A stretch of DNA of 64,000 bases from positions 1,044,501 through 1,108,500 of the forward strand of contig NZ_JACHBR010000002.1 of NCBI RefSeq assembly GCF_014200435.1. The letters run 5' to 3'. Source of the stretch: Sphaerisporangium krabiense. Its GTDB lineage: Bacteria; Actinomycetota; Actinomycetes; Streptosporangiales; Streptosporangiaceae. Shown piece after piece: positions 24,954 to 33,990 of this stretch. Each line of letters starts with the position of its first letter. Position 1 is the first letter of the stretch. The notes under the pieces were generated by a model. It did no database searches, was not told where the DNA came from, and saw only the letters and a list, made by a program, of their open reading frames with translations. Made by a program: the position numbers and the translations under genes.

Positions 24954-25591
24954 CCGAGACAGATCCCATCGGCCGCCCGTACCGGCCGACCGCCGGCGAG
25001 GTCGGCCTGCACAGGCAGGAGCCGGGCACGGCGACCAGCCCCGACTCGCTGGGCCAGTCGCTGAACATGCCGCAGGTGCACGCCGCGCCCAAGCCCTACG
25101 TCAAGCCCGTGGTCAGCCACGGCAGGGGCGATCCCCTCGCCGGGCTGTCGGAGTCCTCGCTGGAGCCGAGCCACGAGGCGCCGCCCGAGACGTACGACGA
25201 GGTGTCCGGCTACGGCCGGTCGCGCTACTACTGGAGCGAGGAGGACCGGCTGCGCGACGACATCCACCGCACCCGCGAGGAACTCGGCCTCACCGTCGAG
25301 GCGCTCGCGCAGAAGGTGGACGTCAAGGCCCGCGCCCGGCGCAAGGTGAGCCAGACCAAGGACAAGGCCGCCGAGATGGCCGGACGGCTGCGCGGCGGCC
25401 CGCACCCGCACAAGGTCACCGCGGACGGCGCGGGCACGACTCGTGCGGCCGGGTCCGTCCCGGTGGGCACCGGCGGCGCCGACCGCCGTCCCGCCGCCCT
25501 CATCGTGGCGGGGCTGGCCACCATGATCGGTGCCGGCTGGGCGGCCTGGGGGCGCAGGCGGTACCGCGGCGGCGCGCTGCGCCACCGGTGA
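24950..25591 (+). CDS. DUF3618 domain membrane protein
   Basis: 213 residues. About 110 polar, Pro-rich residues lead to the DUF3618 motif RLRDDIHRTREELGLTVEAL then AQKVDVKARARRKVSQ (about 98-135). A C-terminal membrane helix (AALIVAGLATMIGAGWAAW) and a basic tail end the protein. DUF3618 proteins are small membrane-anchored proteins of unknown function linked to envelope stress. It overlaps the holin-like gene by four bases, so the products are probably made in fixed ratio. The N-terminal extension is longer than in typical members. Confidence 0.85.
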   Translation: MTETDPIGRPYRPTAGEVGLHRQEPGTATSPDSLGQSLNMPQVHAAPKPYVKPVVSHGRGDPLAGLSESSLEPSHEAPPETYDEVSGYGRSRYYWSEEDRLRDDIHRTREELGLTVEALAQKVDVKARARRKVSQTKDKAAEMAGRLRGGPHPHKVTADGAGTTRAAGSVPVGTGGADRRPAALIVAGLATMIGAGWAAWGRRRYRGGALRHR

Positions 25592-25596
25592 GCCCG

Positions 25597-25632
25597 GCGG
25601 ACGGCGGGGGCCCTCGTGCCCCCGCCGTCCGC
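25597..25632 (+). terminator. Strong hairpin ending the topoisomerase-holin-DUF3618 operon
   Basis: GCGGACGGCGGGGGC at 25597-25611 pairs perfectly with its complement at 25618-25632 (15 bp, 6-nt loop). Confidence 0.85.
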
Positions 25633-25767
25633 GTGTCCGGGCCATCGTGCTCAAGAAGCGGCTGATGAGCAGGGAAACCGCGGGTCATCGGCGGCATGTC
25701 GCCGCCGGCGGCTCGCCGGGGGACGCGCATCCTGAGGGGAGCGCCGCCTTCCGCGAGGGGATGACCC

Positions 25768-26736
25768 ATGCCGCTTCACCCGAACATCGATCCCGAGCTC
25801 GCCGAGGGCCTGGAACAGGCGTTCCTGCCGCCCGTCGACCTCGCCCGCATGGGGCACGACGAGCTTCCCGGCGTGCGCGGCCGGATGCGCGCGGCGTTCG
25901 CCGACATGCCGCCCCTCGTCGCGCCCGGGGTTCTGGTCGAGGACCTGCGCGTCCCCGGCCCGGACGGCGACCCCGACATCCGGCTGCGCGTCTACCGCCC
26001 CGAGGACGCGGACGGCCCGCTGCCCGTCCTGTACTGGATGCACGGCGGCGGCATGGTGCTCGGCATGGTCGAGATGGACGACGGCACGCTGTCGCGCTAC
26101 GTCCGCGAGGCCGGCTGCGCGGCGGTGTCGGTGGAGTACCGCCTCGCCCCGGAGAACCCGCACCCGGCGCCGGTCGAGGACTGCTACGCGGGCCTGGTCT
26201 GGACGGCCAAGAACGCCGGGGAGATCGGCGTCGACCCCGCCCGCCTCGCCGTCGGCGGCTCCAGCGCCGGCGGCGGCCTCGCGGCGGGCACCGTGCTGCT
26301 CGCCCGCGACCGGGGAGGGCCGCAGGTGGTCTTCCAGATGCTGCTCTCGCCCATGCTGGACGACCGCAACGTCACCCCCTCCAGCAGGGAGTTCGACGAG
26401 GCCGTCCTGTGGAGCCGCGGGGAGAACCTGTTCGGCTGGACCGCCCTGCTCGGCGCGGACACGGGCACCACGGCCGTGTCGCCGTACGCCGCGCCCGCCC
26501 GCGCCGCCGACCTGTCGGGCCTGCCGCCCGCCTACATCGACGTCGGTGAGCTGGAGGTCTTCCGCGACGAGTGCATCGACCACGCCCAGCGGCTGCTGCA
26601 GGCCGGGGTCTCCACCGAGTTCCACCTGTTCCCGGGCGCCTTCCACGGCTTCGACGCCGTGTTGCCGGACGCCGCGGTCAGCAGGCGCGCGGTCGCGGGA
26701 CGGATGGCGGCCCTGCGGCGCGCGCTGGCCGGCTGA
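25768..26736 (+). CDS. Alpha/beta-hydrolase, hormone-sensitive-lipase (HSL) family esterase
   Basis: 322 residues. The oxyanion motif HGGGMVLGMV is at about residues 92-101, the nucleophile Ser in GGSSAGGGLAAG, the acidic residue in the ELEVFRDECID region and the catalytic His in GAFHGFD. This is the full HSL-family triad. The enzyme should hydrolyse short acyl esters in the cytoplasm; no signal peptide is seen. ATG 25768 follows GCGAGGGGATGACCC. It ends 6 bases from the convergent NAD kinase gene. The natural substrate is unknown. Confidence 0.9.
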   Translation: MPLHPNIDPELAEGLEQAFLPPVDLARMGHDELPGVRGRMRAAFADMPPLVAPGVLVEDLRVPGPDGDPDIRLRVYRPEDADGPLPVLYWMHGGGMVLGMVEMDDGTLSRYVREAGCAAVSVEYRLAPENPHPAPVEDCYAGLVWTAKNAGEIGVDPARLAVGGSSAGGGLAAGTVLLARDRGGPQVVFQMLLSPMLDDRNVTPSSREFDEAVLWSRGENLFGWTALLGADTGTTAVSPYAAPARAADLSGLPPAYIDVGELEVFRDECIDHAQRLLQAGVSTEFHLFPGAFHGFDAVLPDAAVSRRAVAGRMAALRRALAG

Positions 26737-26742
26737 GTCCGC

Positions 26743-27606
26743 TCAGTCCACCTCGGCGCTGCCGGTGACGCGCAGCTTGCGCCGTGCCCGCTCGTAGAAG
26801 GTGGTCGTGCCGAGCCGCACGACGTGCCCGGCGCCGCGCACCGCGGTGACCGTGACACGGTCGCCGGAGGACAGGCGCCCGTGCACGGCGCCGTCCACCT
26901 CCACGGCCAGCTGACCGCTGGAGGGCAGCAGCTCCAGCGCCACGTGCTCGTCGGCGGACAGGACGAGCGCCCGGTTGAACGTCGAGTGCGCCGCCGCCGG
27001 CACGACCAGGAAGCCCTCGACCCGGGGCGAGACGATCGGTCCCCCGGCCGAGAAGTTGTAGGCGGTCGAGCCGGTGGAGGTGGCCACGATCACCGCGTCG
27101 GAGGAGTAGCGCACGAACGGGTCGCCCTCCACCGAGATCGCCACCGCCGCGAGCCGGTCGCCGGGGATGCGCACCAGGGCGATGTCGTTGAACGCGGTGA
27201 CCTGCCTGCCGTCCGGGAGCGACGCCCGCACCGCCATGCGCGGCTCGACGGTGAACTCGTGGTTGTCGATGGCCGACAGCGCGGGCTGCAGCTCCTCCAC
27301 GTCGATCTCGGCGAGGAAGCCCAGCCGTCCGAGGTTCACCCCGAGCACCGGGGTCGAGCGTCCGGCGAGCAGGCGCATCGTGCGCAGCATGGTGCCGTCC
27401 CCGCCCAGGCTGACCACCAGGTCGGCGCGCTCGACCAGGGCGTCGGGGCCGACCGCCTCGGCGCTGCAGTCGATGCGGCCCACCTCGTCGGGCAGGCCGA
27501 GCACCGTGACCTTCCTGGTCCGCGCCCACTCGACGATGACGTCGATGGCCTCCTTGGAGTCGCGCTGCGGGTGCAGCACCAGCCCGACCGTCGTGACCAT
27601 GCCCAT
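26743..27606 (-). CDS. nadK: NAD kinase
   Basis: 287 residues. The enzyme phosphorylates NAD to NADP with ATP or polyphosphate. Motifs are VSLGGDGTMLRTMRLL (GGDGT), LGVNLGRLGFLAEI and the glycine-rich STGSTAYNFSAGGPIVSP, followed by the Ser/Thr-rich C-terminal beta domain. Start ATG 27606 gives MGMVTTVGLVLHPQRD; ATG 27600 is equally possible. In many actinomycetes nadK sits between tlyA and recN; here those genes are absent and the upstream neighbour is lsr2, divergent across 460 bases. Confidence 0.94.
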   Translation of the reverse strand: MGMVTTVGLVLHPQRDSKEAIDVIVEWARTRKVTVLGLPDEVGRIDCSAEAVGPDALVERADLVVSLGGDGTMLRTMRLLAGRSTPVLGVNLGRLGFLAEIDVEELQPALSAIDNHEFTVEPRMAVRASLPDGRQVTAFNDIALVRIPGDRLAAVAISVEGDPFVRYSSDAVIVATSTGSTAYNFSAGGPIVSPRVEGFLVVPAAAHSTFNRALVLSADEHVALELLPSSGQLAVEVDGAVHGRLSSGDRVTVTAVRGAGHVVRLGTTTFYERARRKLRVTGSAEVD

Positions 27607-28066
27607 GAGGCCACTGTACGGGCGGGCGCCGGTCGCGGGGACGGGTGTCGGCGCGCCGCTCGTGACGATGAGAGAGACCTGAGCCGCGCGGCCAATACCA
27701 TTGAAGCGCCGCCCCGGTCCGGCGTTGTCCGCAAGAGGTCAGATGGGCTGCCTTATCAAGGAGCGACCACGCTTTCCGGACGCCCGTTCTTAACGCGACA
27801 ACGCCCACCTCACCGGCAATCCGTGTAGTCGGCCATGGCCCGCGGCGGGCCCGCCCCTGGTCCGGGGACCATTTTTCGCGCGCCCCCGGGGCCCGGCGTC
27901 CGGGTTCGGCGCTGGTGGGCACGGCGATAATCAGGCAAGAGCCGGAAACCCGCTAAGTCGGCCACCGCGGACCGGCCAATGTGCCGTGCTGTTCTCCGAG
28001 TGGGATGCCCGGGAAACCGGGTATATTCTTGGGGTGTCAAACTAAGGCCTGTGAAAGGAGTGGGAG
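27607..28066. other. Divergent intergenic region nadK/lsr2
   Basis: 460 bases without a credible gene. TACAGT on the minus strand (about 27617-27612) lies just upstream of nadK and could be its -10. On the plus strand TATATT at 28022-28027, 40 bases before lsr2, is the best -10 candidate; no convincing -35 is at the right spacing. GGTCCGGGGACC-type dyads occur near 27860-27870. Confidence 0.5.
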
Positions 28067-28399
28067 ATGGCGACTCAGATCCAGACGCTACTCATCGACG
28101 ACCTGGAAGGTGGGGAAGCAAAAGAGACCGTGTTCTTCGCCATTGACGGCACCAGCTACGAGATCGATCTGAACGACAAAAACGCCAGGAATCTCCGGGA
28201 GGCGCTTTCGCCTTTCGTGTCCAGTGCCCGCCGGGCGGAGAGTGCCCCGTCCCGGGGACGCAAGCGCGGCGCGCCGCAGCGTCCGGCCCGTGACAAAAGC
28301 TCAGAGATCCGCGCTTGGGCCAAGGCGCACGGTCTGAACGTCAGCGAGCGGGGCCGGATCGCCTCGCACATCGTGGCCCAGTACGAAGCGGCGCAGTGA
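28067..28399 (+). CDS. lsr2: Lsr2 nucleoid-associated protein
   Basis: 110 residues, standard length. The N-terminal dimerisation domain begins MATQIQTLLIDDLEGGEA and includes TVFFAIDGTSYEIDLNDKNA; after a basic linker the DNA-binding domain SSEIRAWAKAHGLNVSERGR carries the Arg-Gly-Arg minor-groove hook. Lsr2 silences AT-rich, often horizontally acquired DNA and is a functional analogue of H-NS. ATG 28067 follows AAAGGAGTGGGAG. The AT-richer stretches within the window (6160-6190, 21284-21480) would be natural targets, an inference. Confidence 0.95.
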   Translation: MATQIQTLLIDDLEGGEAKETVFFAIDGTSYEIDLNDKNARNLREALSPFVSSARRAESAPSRGRKRGAPQRPARDKSSEIRAWAKAHGLNVSERGRIASHIVAQYEAAQ

Positions 28400-29415
28400 T
28401 TGATTAACCCGTCACGTCGCGATTAGCCATGTGGCGAGCGTGTCGTCCTCCACCGGGCACATGTCTCGCGGGCCGCTCAGCGCGGCCGAGCTCGCGCCGG
28501 GCGAATGGCCGCCGAGGCGACGAGGCGGCCCGAGCGCGGCTTTCCACCCCCGTGGCCTGCCCTCCTGTCGGCTCGCGGGGTCACGACGCTCCGGGAGCGG
28601 GCGCCCGGAGCGACGTTGCAGGGTCTAGTGCCGGGCTTCGAGGAATTTGTCGGGAAGTGCACTATTCCCATACCGGGCCGGTGCGTTAGCGCACCGGTCG
28701 CCGATCGCGGCGCCGTTCACCGGGCGCGCCGATCTGGGACCGTTCCCAAAACATGAGCGGGCATCGCGCACCGGCGCGTCACCCCTTTCCTCGTATAACG
28801 CCCGGCCCGTCCGGGTCACGCGTTCAGCGTCGCTTCCCGGGCCCCGGCCCCTATGCCAGGTGCGGATCCACGAAATCATGTGTGACGTTCGGCACTTGAC
28901 GGGAGGGCGGATGTACGCCACCATCGGACGTTCCCGCGCGCCTCACTCGGCGGCGCGTCCGGTTCACGGGTGGCCCGCTTCGCGGCAAGGGGTGCCCCCT
29001 GCCGCCGGATCCGCAATCTAATGGCCATGCGAAGCGTCGATTGTCCGGTTCATTTCGCCGGGCCGGCGCAATCGCGGCGCTCCCCGAGCCCGCCCGCGTG
29101 ACCGCCTCCGGCCATTCGTCCGGCCGGCTCCCTCAATCCCCGGTGTTAGAGCCCTGAACCTTAAGGCATGCCCGGCGGGGCCTGTTTTGGGCCGTTCCGG
29201 CTCTCCTTGGCCGCGAATCCCGGGCGACCCTTTCGTGCCGTTGGGACAGCAAGGTATGGCGGTATGTCCTGGCTTTCTAGCTCCTATAAGGGATAGGAGA
29301 CGGCCGTCCGGAAGTCAAGCGGTTCACAACTCCTTCCCAAGTGCCCTTGCCCACAGGTAGCGATGTACGCGGATGGGTAGCGATCGAAGCAGTTGTCCAT
29401 ACCGGGGGAGAGGGC
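28400..29415. other. 1-kb gene-free region after lsr2
   Basis: I see no gene with a ribosome-binding site and family resemblance in any frame. Visible structure: a dyad GGGAAGTGCACTATTCCC at 28652-28669; a perfect hairpin CCGGTGCG-TTAG-CGCACCGG at 28678-28697; GGGACCGTTCCC near 28736; TTGACG around 28890; and a dyad CTCCTAT-AAGGG-ATAGGAG at 29281-29299, 117 bases before the SRPBCC-like gene. Length and dyads suggest regulatory content or a small RNA, but nothing is proven. Confidence 0.5.
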
Positions 29416-29889
29416 ATGAAACGTGCTGTTTTGGGGGCGATGACGGTCGGAACCGTCGGCATCGGCGTGACGCGATGGATGGGCCGGCGTCGCACGAAGG
29501 CCAGGGCCGCGCGCGAGGCGGGCCGGTGGATGGTGGTCACCGTCAACCTCCACCCGGAAGAAGTCGTCCCCGGCGGCCGGCTCCCCGAGCCCCTCGCCGC
29601 GCTCGGGGACACGATCGAGGTGCAGGTGCGCGAGGCGCCGGGCGACCGGGGCACCGAGCTCGCCGCCCGCCCGCTCACCCGCACGCCGTCGGGCACCGAG
29701 GAGGTCCTCGCGCGGCTCGCCGGCACCGACCCACGCCAGGCGGTGCGGCGAGCCCTGCGGGAGTCCAAGTGCCTGCTGGAGACGGGCGAGATCCTGCGCC
29801 CCGACATGGAACCCTCACCGCCCACCACGCCCGGGGGGCGGCTCGTGGACGTCGCCTCGCGGCGCGGGGCAGGGGAGGGGCGGCTGTGA
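29416..29889 (+). CDS. Small membrane-anchored SRPBCC/cyclase-like protein
   Basis: 157 residues from ATG 29416, which follows GGGGGAGAGGGC. A short hydrophobic helix (LGAMTVGTVGIGV) is followed by a basic patch. The domain at 45-140 (VVTVNLHPEEVVPGG, DTIEVQVREAPGDRGTELAA, and ALRESKCLLETGEIL) recalls the end of SRPBCC cyclase-like proteins, where ALRxFKQLLETGEI is typical. The stop overlaps the GTG start of the alcohol dehydrogenase (GTGA), so both are coupled. The fold assignment is tentative and function is unknown. Confidence 0.6.
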   Translation: MKRAVLGAMTVGTVGIGVTRWMGRRRTKARAAREAGRWMVVTVNLHPEEVVPGGRLPEPLAALGDTIEVQVREAPGDRGTELAARPLTRTPSGTEEVLARLAGTDPRQAVRRALRESKCLLETGEILRPDMEPSPPTTPGGRLVDVASRRGAGEGRL

Positions 29890-31061
29890 AGGCGCTGTGC
29901 TGGCAGGGCGTGAACGAGCTGTCGGTGGAACGCGTCCCCGACCCCCAGATCCTCAACGCCCAGGACGCCATCGTCAAGGTCACGATGACCGGTACCTGCG
30001 GCTCCGACCTGCACCTGCTCGGCGGCTACATCCCCGCCATGCGCGCCGGCGACGTCATCGGCCACGAGTTCATCGGCGAGGTGGTCGATGTCGGTTCTGA
30101 GGTCCGCCGCCACCGGGTGGGCGACCGCGTGGTCGTGTGCTCGATCATCGGCTGCGGCCGGTGCCGGCACTGCGAGGACAACGAGTGGTCGCTGTGCGAG
30201 AACAGCAACGTCAAGCCCGGCGTCACCGACCTCGTCTGGGGCGGCGCGACGGCGGGCATCTTCGGCTTCTCGCACGCCCTCGGCGGCTTCCGGGGCAGCC
30301 ACGCCGAGTACGTCCGCGTCCCCTTCGCCGACCAGGGTGCCTTCGCCGTGCCGGACGGCGTCGACGACGTCAGCGCCCTGTTCGCCTCCGACGCCGCGCC
30401 CACCGGCTGGATGGGCGCCGACCTCGGCGGCGTGCGGCCCGGAGACGTGGTCGCGGTGTGGGGCTGCGGCGGGGTCGGTCAGATGGCGGCCGGCGCCGCC
30501 ATGCTTCTCGGCGCCGAGCGCGTCATCGCCATCGACAAGTACCCCGAGCGGCTCGCCATGACCGAGCGCCACGTCGGCGCCGAGACCATCGACTACTCCC
30601 GCACCGACGTCATCGCCGAACTCAAGGAGCGCACGGGCGGGCGCGGCCCCGACGTGTGCATCGAGGCCGTCGGCCTGGAGGCCGACAGCAGCAGGCCGAG
30701 GCGGCTGTACGGCGAGGTCAAGCAGCGGCTGGGCCTGGAACTGGACCGCCCCTTCGCGGTCAGGGAGGCCATCTACGCCTGCCGGACCGGCGGGTCGGTG
30801 TTCATCCTCGGCGTCTTCGCCGGGCTGTCGGACCGCTTCCCGCTCGGCGCGATGATGAACAAGGGGCTCACCGTCCGGGGCGCGCAGCAGCACGGGCACC
30901 GCTATATCCCCCGGCTGCTCGACCTGATCGACAGAGGGGAACTGCGCACCGCCCACCTCGCCACGCACACCATGTCGCTGGATCAGGCGCCCAAGGGCTA
31001 CGACATGTTCAAGAACAAGAAGGACGGCTGCGTGCGGGCCGTCTTCCGGCCCTGGGCGTAG
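29886..31061 (+). CDS. Zinc-dependent alcohol/formaldehyde dehydrogenase-like protein
   Basis: 391 residues, medium-chain dehydrogenase family. The catalytic zinc ligands are Cys in TGTCGSDLH and His in GHEFIGEV; the structural zinc site is CGRCRHCEDNEWSLC. The Rossmann motif is VWGCGGVGQMAAGAAMLLGA, and AIDKYPERLAM shows Asp at the end of beta-2, favouring NAD. The length and the FKNKKDGCVRAVFRPW end are like formaldehyde-dehydrogenase-type members. Substrate is unknown. GTG 29886 overlaps the upstream gene. Similar dehydrogenases occur in actinobacterial dormancy gene clusters, which fits the CBS, USP, DevR and Hsp20 genes downstream. Confidence 0.9.
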   Translation: MKALCWQGVNELSVERVPDPQILNAQDAIVKVTMTGTCGSDLHLLGGYIPAMRAGDVIGHEFIGEVVDVGSEVRRHRVGDRVVVCSIIGCGRCRHCEDNEWSLCENSNVKPGVTDLVWGGATAGIFGFSHALGGFRGSHAEYVRVPFADQGAFAVPDGVDDVSALFASDAAPTGWMGADLGGVRPGDVVAVWGCGGVGQMAAGAAMLLGAERVIAIDKYPERLAMTERHVGAETIDYSRTDVIAELKERTGGRGPDVCIEAVGLEADSSRPRRLYGEVKQRLGLELDRPFAVREAIYACRTGGSVFILGVFAGLSDRFPLGAMMNKGLTVRGAQQHGHRYIPRLLDLIDRGELRTAHLATHTMSLDQAPKGYDMFKNKKDGCVRAVFRPWA

Positions 31062-31180
31062 GCGGGGGCGCGGGCTCGCCTGACGTGCGGCGACGGCTGA
31101 TCTCAGGAGTGGCGCGGATGTGAGGGACGCCGGGGACATGCTCGGATTTCGCCGGACATGGGCGATATGGCGTCAATATC

Positions 31181-33181
31181 ATGCACCGTGTGAATCACGG
31201 GGAATCGCATGGTCCGTACAATCCACCGCCCCCCGAGCCCGGCGCCCCGCGTCCGGGGGGCCCGCGTCCGGGGGCTCCGCACTGGGCGGGCGGATCACCT
31301 GAGGCGCCGCAGGGACAGGGCCCCTACCACCCGCACGCTCAGGGTCCCTACGACCCGCACGCTCAGGATCCCTACGACCCGCACGGCCAGGGAGGCCCGT
31401 ACGCCGACCCGTACGGGCGGCCCGCTCCGCCCGTGCCGCAGGGTCCCTACGGGCAACAGGGGCCGTACGCGCCGCCGGGCGGCCCGCAGCCGCCGCAGGG
31501 ACAGCCGCCGTACGGCCCGCAGGGGCAGGGCGCGCCCTACGGAGCACCAGGACGATACGGGGCGGGGCATCAGGGGGCCGGACAGTACGGCGGCGGGCAA
31601 CACGGGGCGGGGCACGGGCAGCCCGGGCAGTACGCGGGCGGGCAGTACGGGACGCACAACCCGTACCCGCAGCCAGGACCGCAGGGGCCCTACGCTCCCC
31701 ACCCGAACGCCCCGCAGGGCCCTTACGGCACGCCGCCCCCGCCACGGCAGGGAGGCGGGCGGGCCGCGATGATCGTCGCGGGCGCCGCCGTCCTCGTCAT
31801 CGCGATCGTCGCGACGGCGCTCGTCGTCCTGCGTCCCTGGCAGAGCCGGGACCCGAGCCGTCCCAGCGGGGGCGCCACCGCGGCGGGCCGCGAGGACGAG
31901 AAGGAGCGCGAGCCCGGCGCCGAACTCGGCGGCGCGCTCGGCTGGAAGGTGCCCGCGGCCTCCGGCAGGGAGCGCGCGGGCACCTCCGGCGTCCTCGGGT
32001 CATGGGCGACGCCCACGTCCTTCGTCCGCGCCGACGACTCGGCGATCGCCTCCTTCGAGGCCGGGAGCGGCAAGCCCCAATGGCAGCTCAAGCCACCGGC
32101 GGGCGGCAAGTTCTGCGGCGTGAGCCAGGAGTCGGCCGGCGGCGCCGTCGCGCTCGCCTACGGCCTGGAGCGCGAGTCCCCCTACGTCAAGGGCGTGACC
32201 AGCGTCGAGTGCGCCGACGTCGTCCTGGTCGACCTGGCCACCGGGCGCAGCGTCTGGCGGGCCGAGCTCACCGGCACCTACACCGTCACGGCCGCGAAGC
32301 GCATCGGCGCGACGCTGCCGCGCACCATGTCGCTCGCGGTCACCGGCGAGGCCGTGGTCGTCGCCTACGAGTGGAGCGCGGTCGGCCTCTCGCTGCGCGA
32401 CGGCGCCGTGCGCTGGGAGCAGAAGCGGCTGCCGGTGAAGGGCGACGGCGTGTCGTCCTGCTTCTTCAGGGACGCGCTCGCGGGCAGGGACGGGGCCGTC
32501 CTGCTCGCCACCTGCGACAGGGACAACCCGATCGCCGTGCTGGCGGTCGACCCCGCCACGGGCGAGCGGCGCTGGCGCCGCGACCTCACCGCCGCCGAGC
32601 TCGGCGACGACTCCCCGAGCGGCAAATGGCTGCTGGCGGCCGACCCCATCGTCGTGGCGGTCCCCGAGATCCAGGACTCCGGCCGTTACCTCGTGCTGGA
32701 CGACACCGGCCACCTGAGGTCCACCATCGCGCAGGGCGGAGCGTACGGGAACCTGGACATGCGGCCCGTCGGGCTGAGCGGGGGCGGCCGTCCCCGCTAC
32801 CGCGTGCTGGTGACGCGCGACACCCTGGTGACCGCCACCTCCGCCACCCGCGTCACCGGCCTGCGCGACACCAACAGCCTGGTCGCGTTCGACCTGGCGA
32901 CCGGGCGTCCCCGCTGGACCAAGGGGCTCGGCGAGAAGGACACCGCGGTGCCCGCCGTGATCGACGGGGACACCGTGATCGCGATGCGCACGGGCACCTA
33001 CGAGGACCCGCCGCAGGCGTTCCGTCTCGCGCTCGCCGACGGCCGGGGCGGCCCCATGGGCCCCGCCTACGACCGCGAGCTGATCTACACCCCGGCCAAC
33101 TGCCTCTACCGGTTCTCCGGCGGGCGGCTGTTCCTGGTGAGCAACATCGACACCAAGGTCGGCGCGGTGGTGCTCCGCTGA
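31181..33181 (+). CDS. Membrane-anchored PQQ-like beta-propeller protein with Pro/Gly/Tyr-rich N-terminus
   Basis: 666 residues. Residues 1-195 are a low-complexity Pro-Gly-Gln-Tyr region with many PYGxQG-like units, followed by one membrane helix (AAMIVAGAAVLVIAIVATAL). The outer 430 residues are a PQQ/quinoprotein-type propeller, with blades such as VVLVDLATGRSVWRAELTG, VLAVDPATGERRWRRDL and LVAFDLATGRPRWTKGLG. No catalytic or PQQ-binding set is apparent. Paired Cys (KFCGVSQE, SVECADV, SSCFF, LATCDR) may form disulfides. ATG 31181 lacks a good ribosome-binding site; GTG 31190 is an alternative. It ends with a 12-bp hairpin. An envelope scaffold or sensor role is possible. Confidence 0.82.
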   Translation: MHRVNHGESHGPYNPPPPEPGAPRPGGPRPGAPHWAGGSPEAPQGQGPYHPHAQGPYDPHAQDPYDPHGQGGPYADPYGRPAPPVPQGPYGQQGPYAPPGGPQPPQGQPPYGPQGQGAPYGAPGRYGAGHQGAGQYGGGQHGAGHGQPGQYAGGQYGTHNPYPQPGPQGPYAPHPNAPQGPYGTPPPPRQGGGRAAMIVAGAAVLVIAIVATALVVLRPWQSRDPSRPSGGATAAGREDEKEREPGAELGGALGWKVPAASGRERAGTSGVLGSWATPTSFVRADDSAIASFEAGSGKPQWQLKPPAGGKFCGVSQESAGGAVALAYGLERESPYVKGVTSVECADVVLVDLATGRSVWRAELTGTYTVTAAKRIGATLPRTMSLAVTGEAVVVAYEWSAVGLSLRDGAVRWEQKRLPVKGDGVSSCFFRDALAGRDGAVLLATCDRDNPIAVLAVDPATGERRWRRDLTAAELGDDSPSGKWLLAADPIVVAVPEIQDSGRYLVLDDTGHLRSTIAQGGAYGNLDMRPVGLSGGGRPRYRVLVTRDTLVTATSATRVTGLRDTNSLVAFDLATGRPRWTKGLGEKDTAVPAVIDGDTVIAMRTGTYEDPPQAFRLALADGRGGPMGPAYDRELIYTPANCLYRFSGGRLFLVSNIDTKVGAVVLR

Positions 33182-33192
33182 CCGGCGCCTGA

Positions 33193-33224
33193 GCCGAAGG
33201 TCCCCCTGGCCTGGGACCTTCGGC
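33193..33224 (+). terminator. Hairpin after the propeller gene
   Basis: GCCGAAGGTCCC at 33193-33204 pairs perfectly with GGGACCTTCGGC at 33213-33224 (8-nt loop). The right arm with its flank (GGGACCTTCGGCGC) also resembles a DevR-type box 60-75 bases before the CBS gene. Confidence 0.75.
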
Positions 33225-33286
33225 GCTGACGGCCGCCCGCGCGCGGCGGGATGCTCGAAGGGAGACCGCGAACCGAAGAGGCGGCG

Positions 33287-33955
33287 ATGATCATGCGCGT
33301 GGGGGAGGTCATGGGCAGGGTGGCCATCGCCGTGCAGCCGAACACGTCGTTCGCCGACGTCGTCGAGACGATGCGCCGCTTCAAGGTGGGGGCGGTGGCG
33401 GTGATCGACGCCGACCGGCGGCCGGTGGGCATCGTGTCGGCCCACGACCTCCTGCTGCGGCAGATCGACGCGCCGGCCGGCCACTGGATCTTCGAGGGAC
33501 GCGCGCGCAGGACCGAGCGGGCCAAGGCGACCGGGAGGACCGCCGCCCAGGTCATGACCACCCCCGCGATCACCGTGACCGAGGGGACGACGGTCAGGGA
33601 GGCCGCCCGGGTCATGCACGACCACCACGTCAGGCAGCTGCCGGTCATCGACCGCGACAGCGGCAAGATCATCGGCACCGTGCACCAGTCCGACCTGCTC
33701 AAGGTCTTCGAACGCCCGCCCGCCGAGGTGCGCGCCGAGGTGGAGGACGCGCTCGCGCGCGCCGCCGTGGACCCGGCCTCGGTGACGGTCGGCGTCGAGC
33801 ACGGGCTCGTGTCCTTGCGCGGCACGGTGCCGCTGCGCTCGCAGATCCCCCGGATCGTGGAGGGCGTGCGCGCGATCGACGGTGTCATCCAGGTGGACGA
33901 CCGGCTGTCCTACGAGAGCGACGACCTGGTCACGGTGCCGCCGCTGTTCCTGTGA
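33287..33955 (+). CDS. CBS-domain pair plus BON domain protein (Hrp1-like)
   Basis: 222 residues. CBS1 is about 5-60 (VGEVMGRVAIAVQPNTSFAD, GAVAVIDADRRPVGIVSAHDLLL), CBS2 about 85-145 (AAQVMTTPAITVTEG, RQLPVIDRDSGKIIGTVHQSDLL), and a BON domain ends the protein (VEDALARAAV, HGLVSLRGTVPLRSQIPRIV). CBS pairs sense adenine nucleotides; BON often contacts membranes. The M. tuberculosis DosR-regulon protein Hrp1 is a CBS-pair protein, so this fits a dormancy locus. ATG 33287 is chosen after GAAGAGG; ATG 33293 is possible. The universal stress gene starts 35 bases after the stop and should share the transcript. Confidence 0.9.
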   Translation: MIMRVGEVMGRVAIAVQPNTSFADVVETMRRFKVGAVAVIDADRRPVGIVSAHDLLLRQIDAPAGHWIFEGRARRTERAKATGRTAAQVMTTPAITVTEGTTVREAARVMHDHHVRQLPVIDRDSGKIIGTVHQSDLLKVFERPPAEVRAEVEDALARAAVDPASVTVGVEHGLVSLRGTVPLRSQIPRIVEGVRAIDGVIQVDDRLSYESDDLVTVPPLFL

Positions 33956-33990
33956 CCCGCCGGGTCCGCGTGGGCTCTGGGGGAGGGGCC

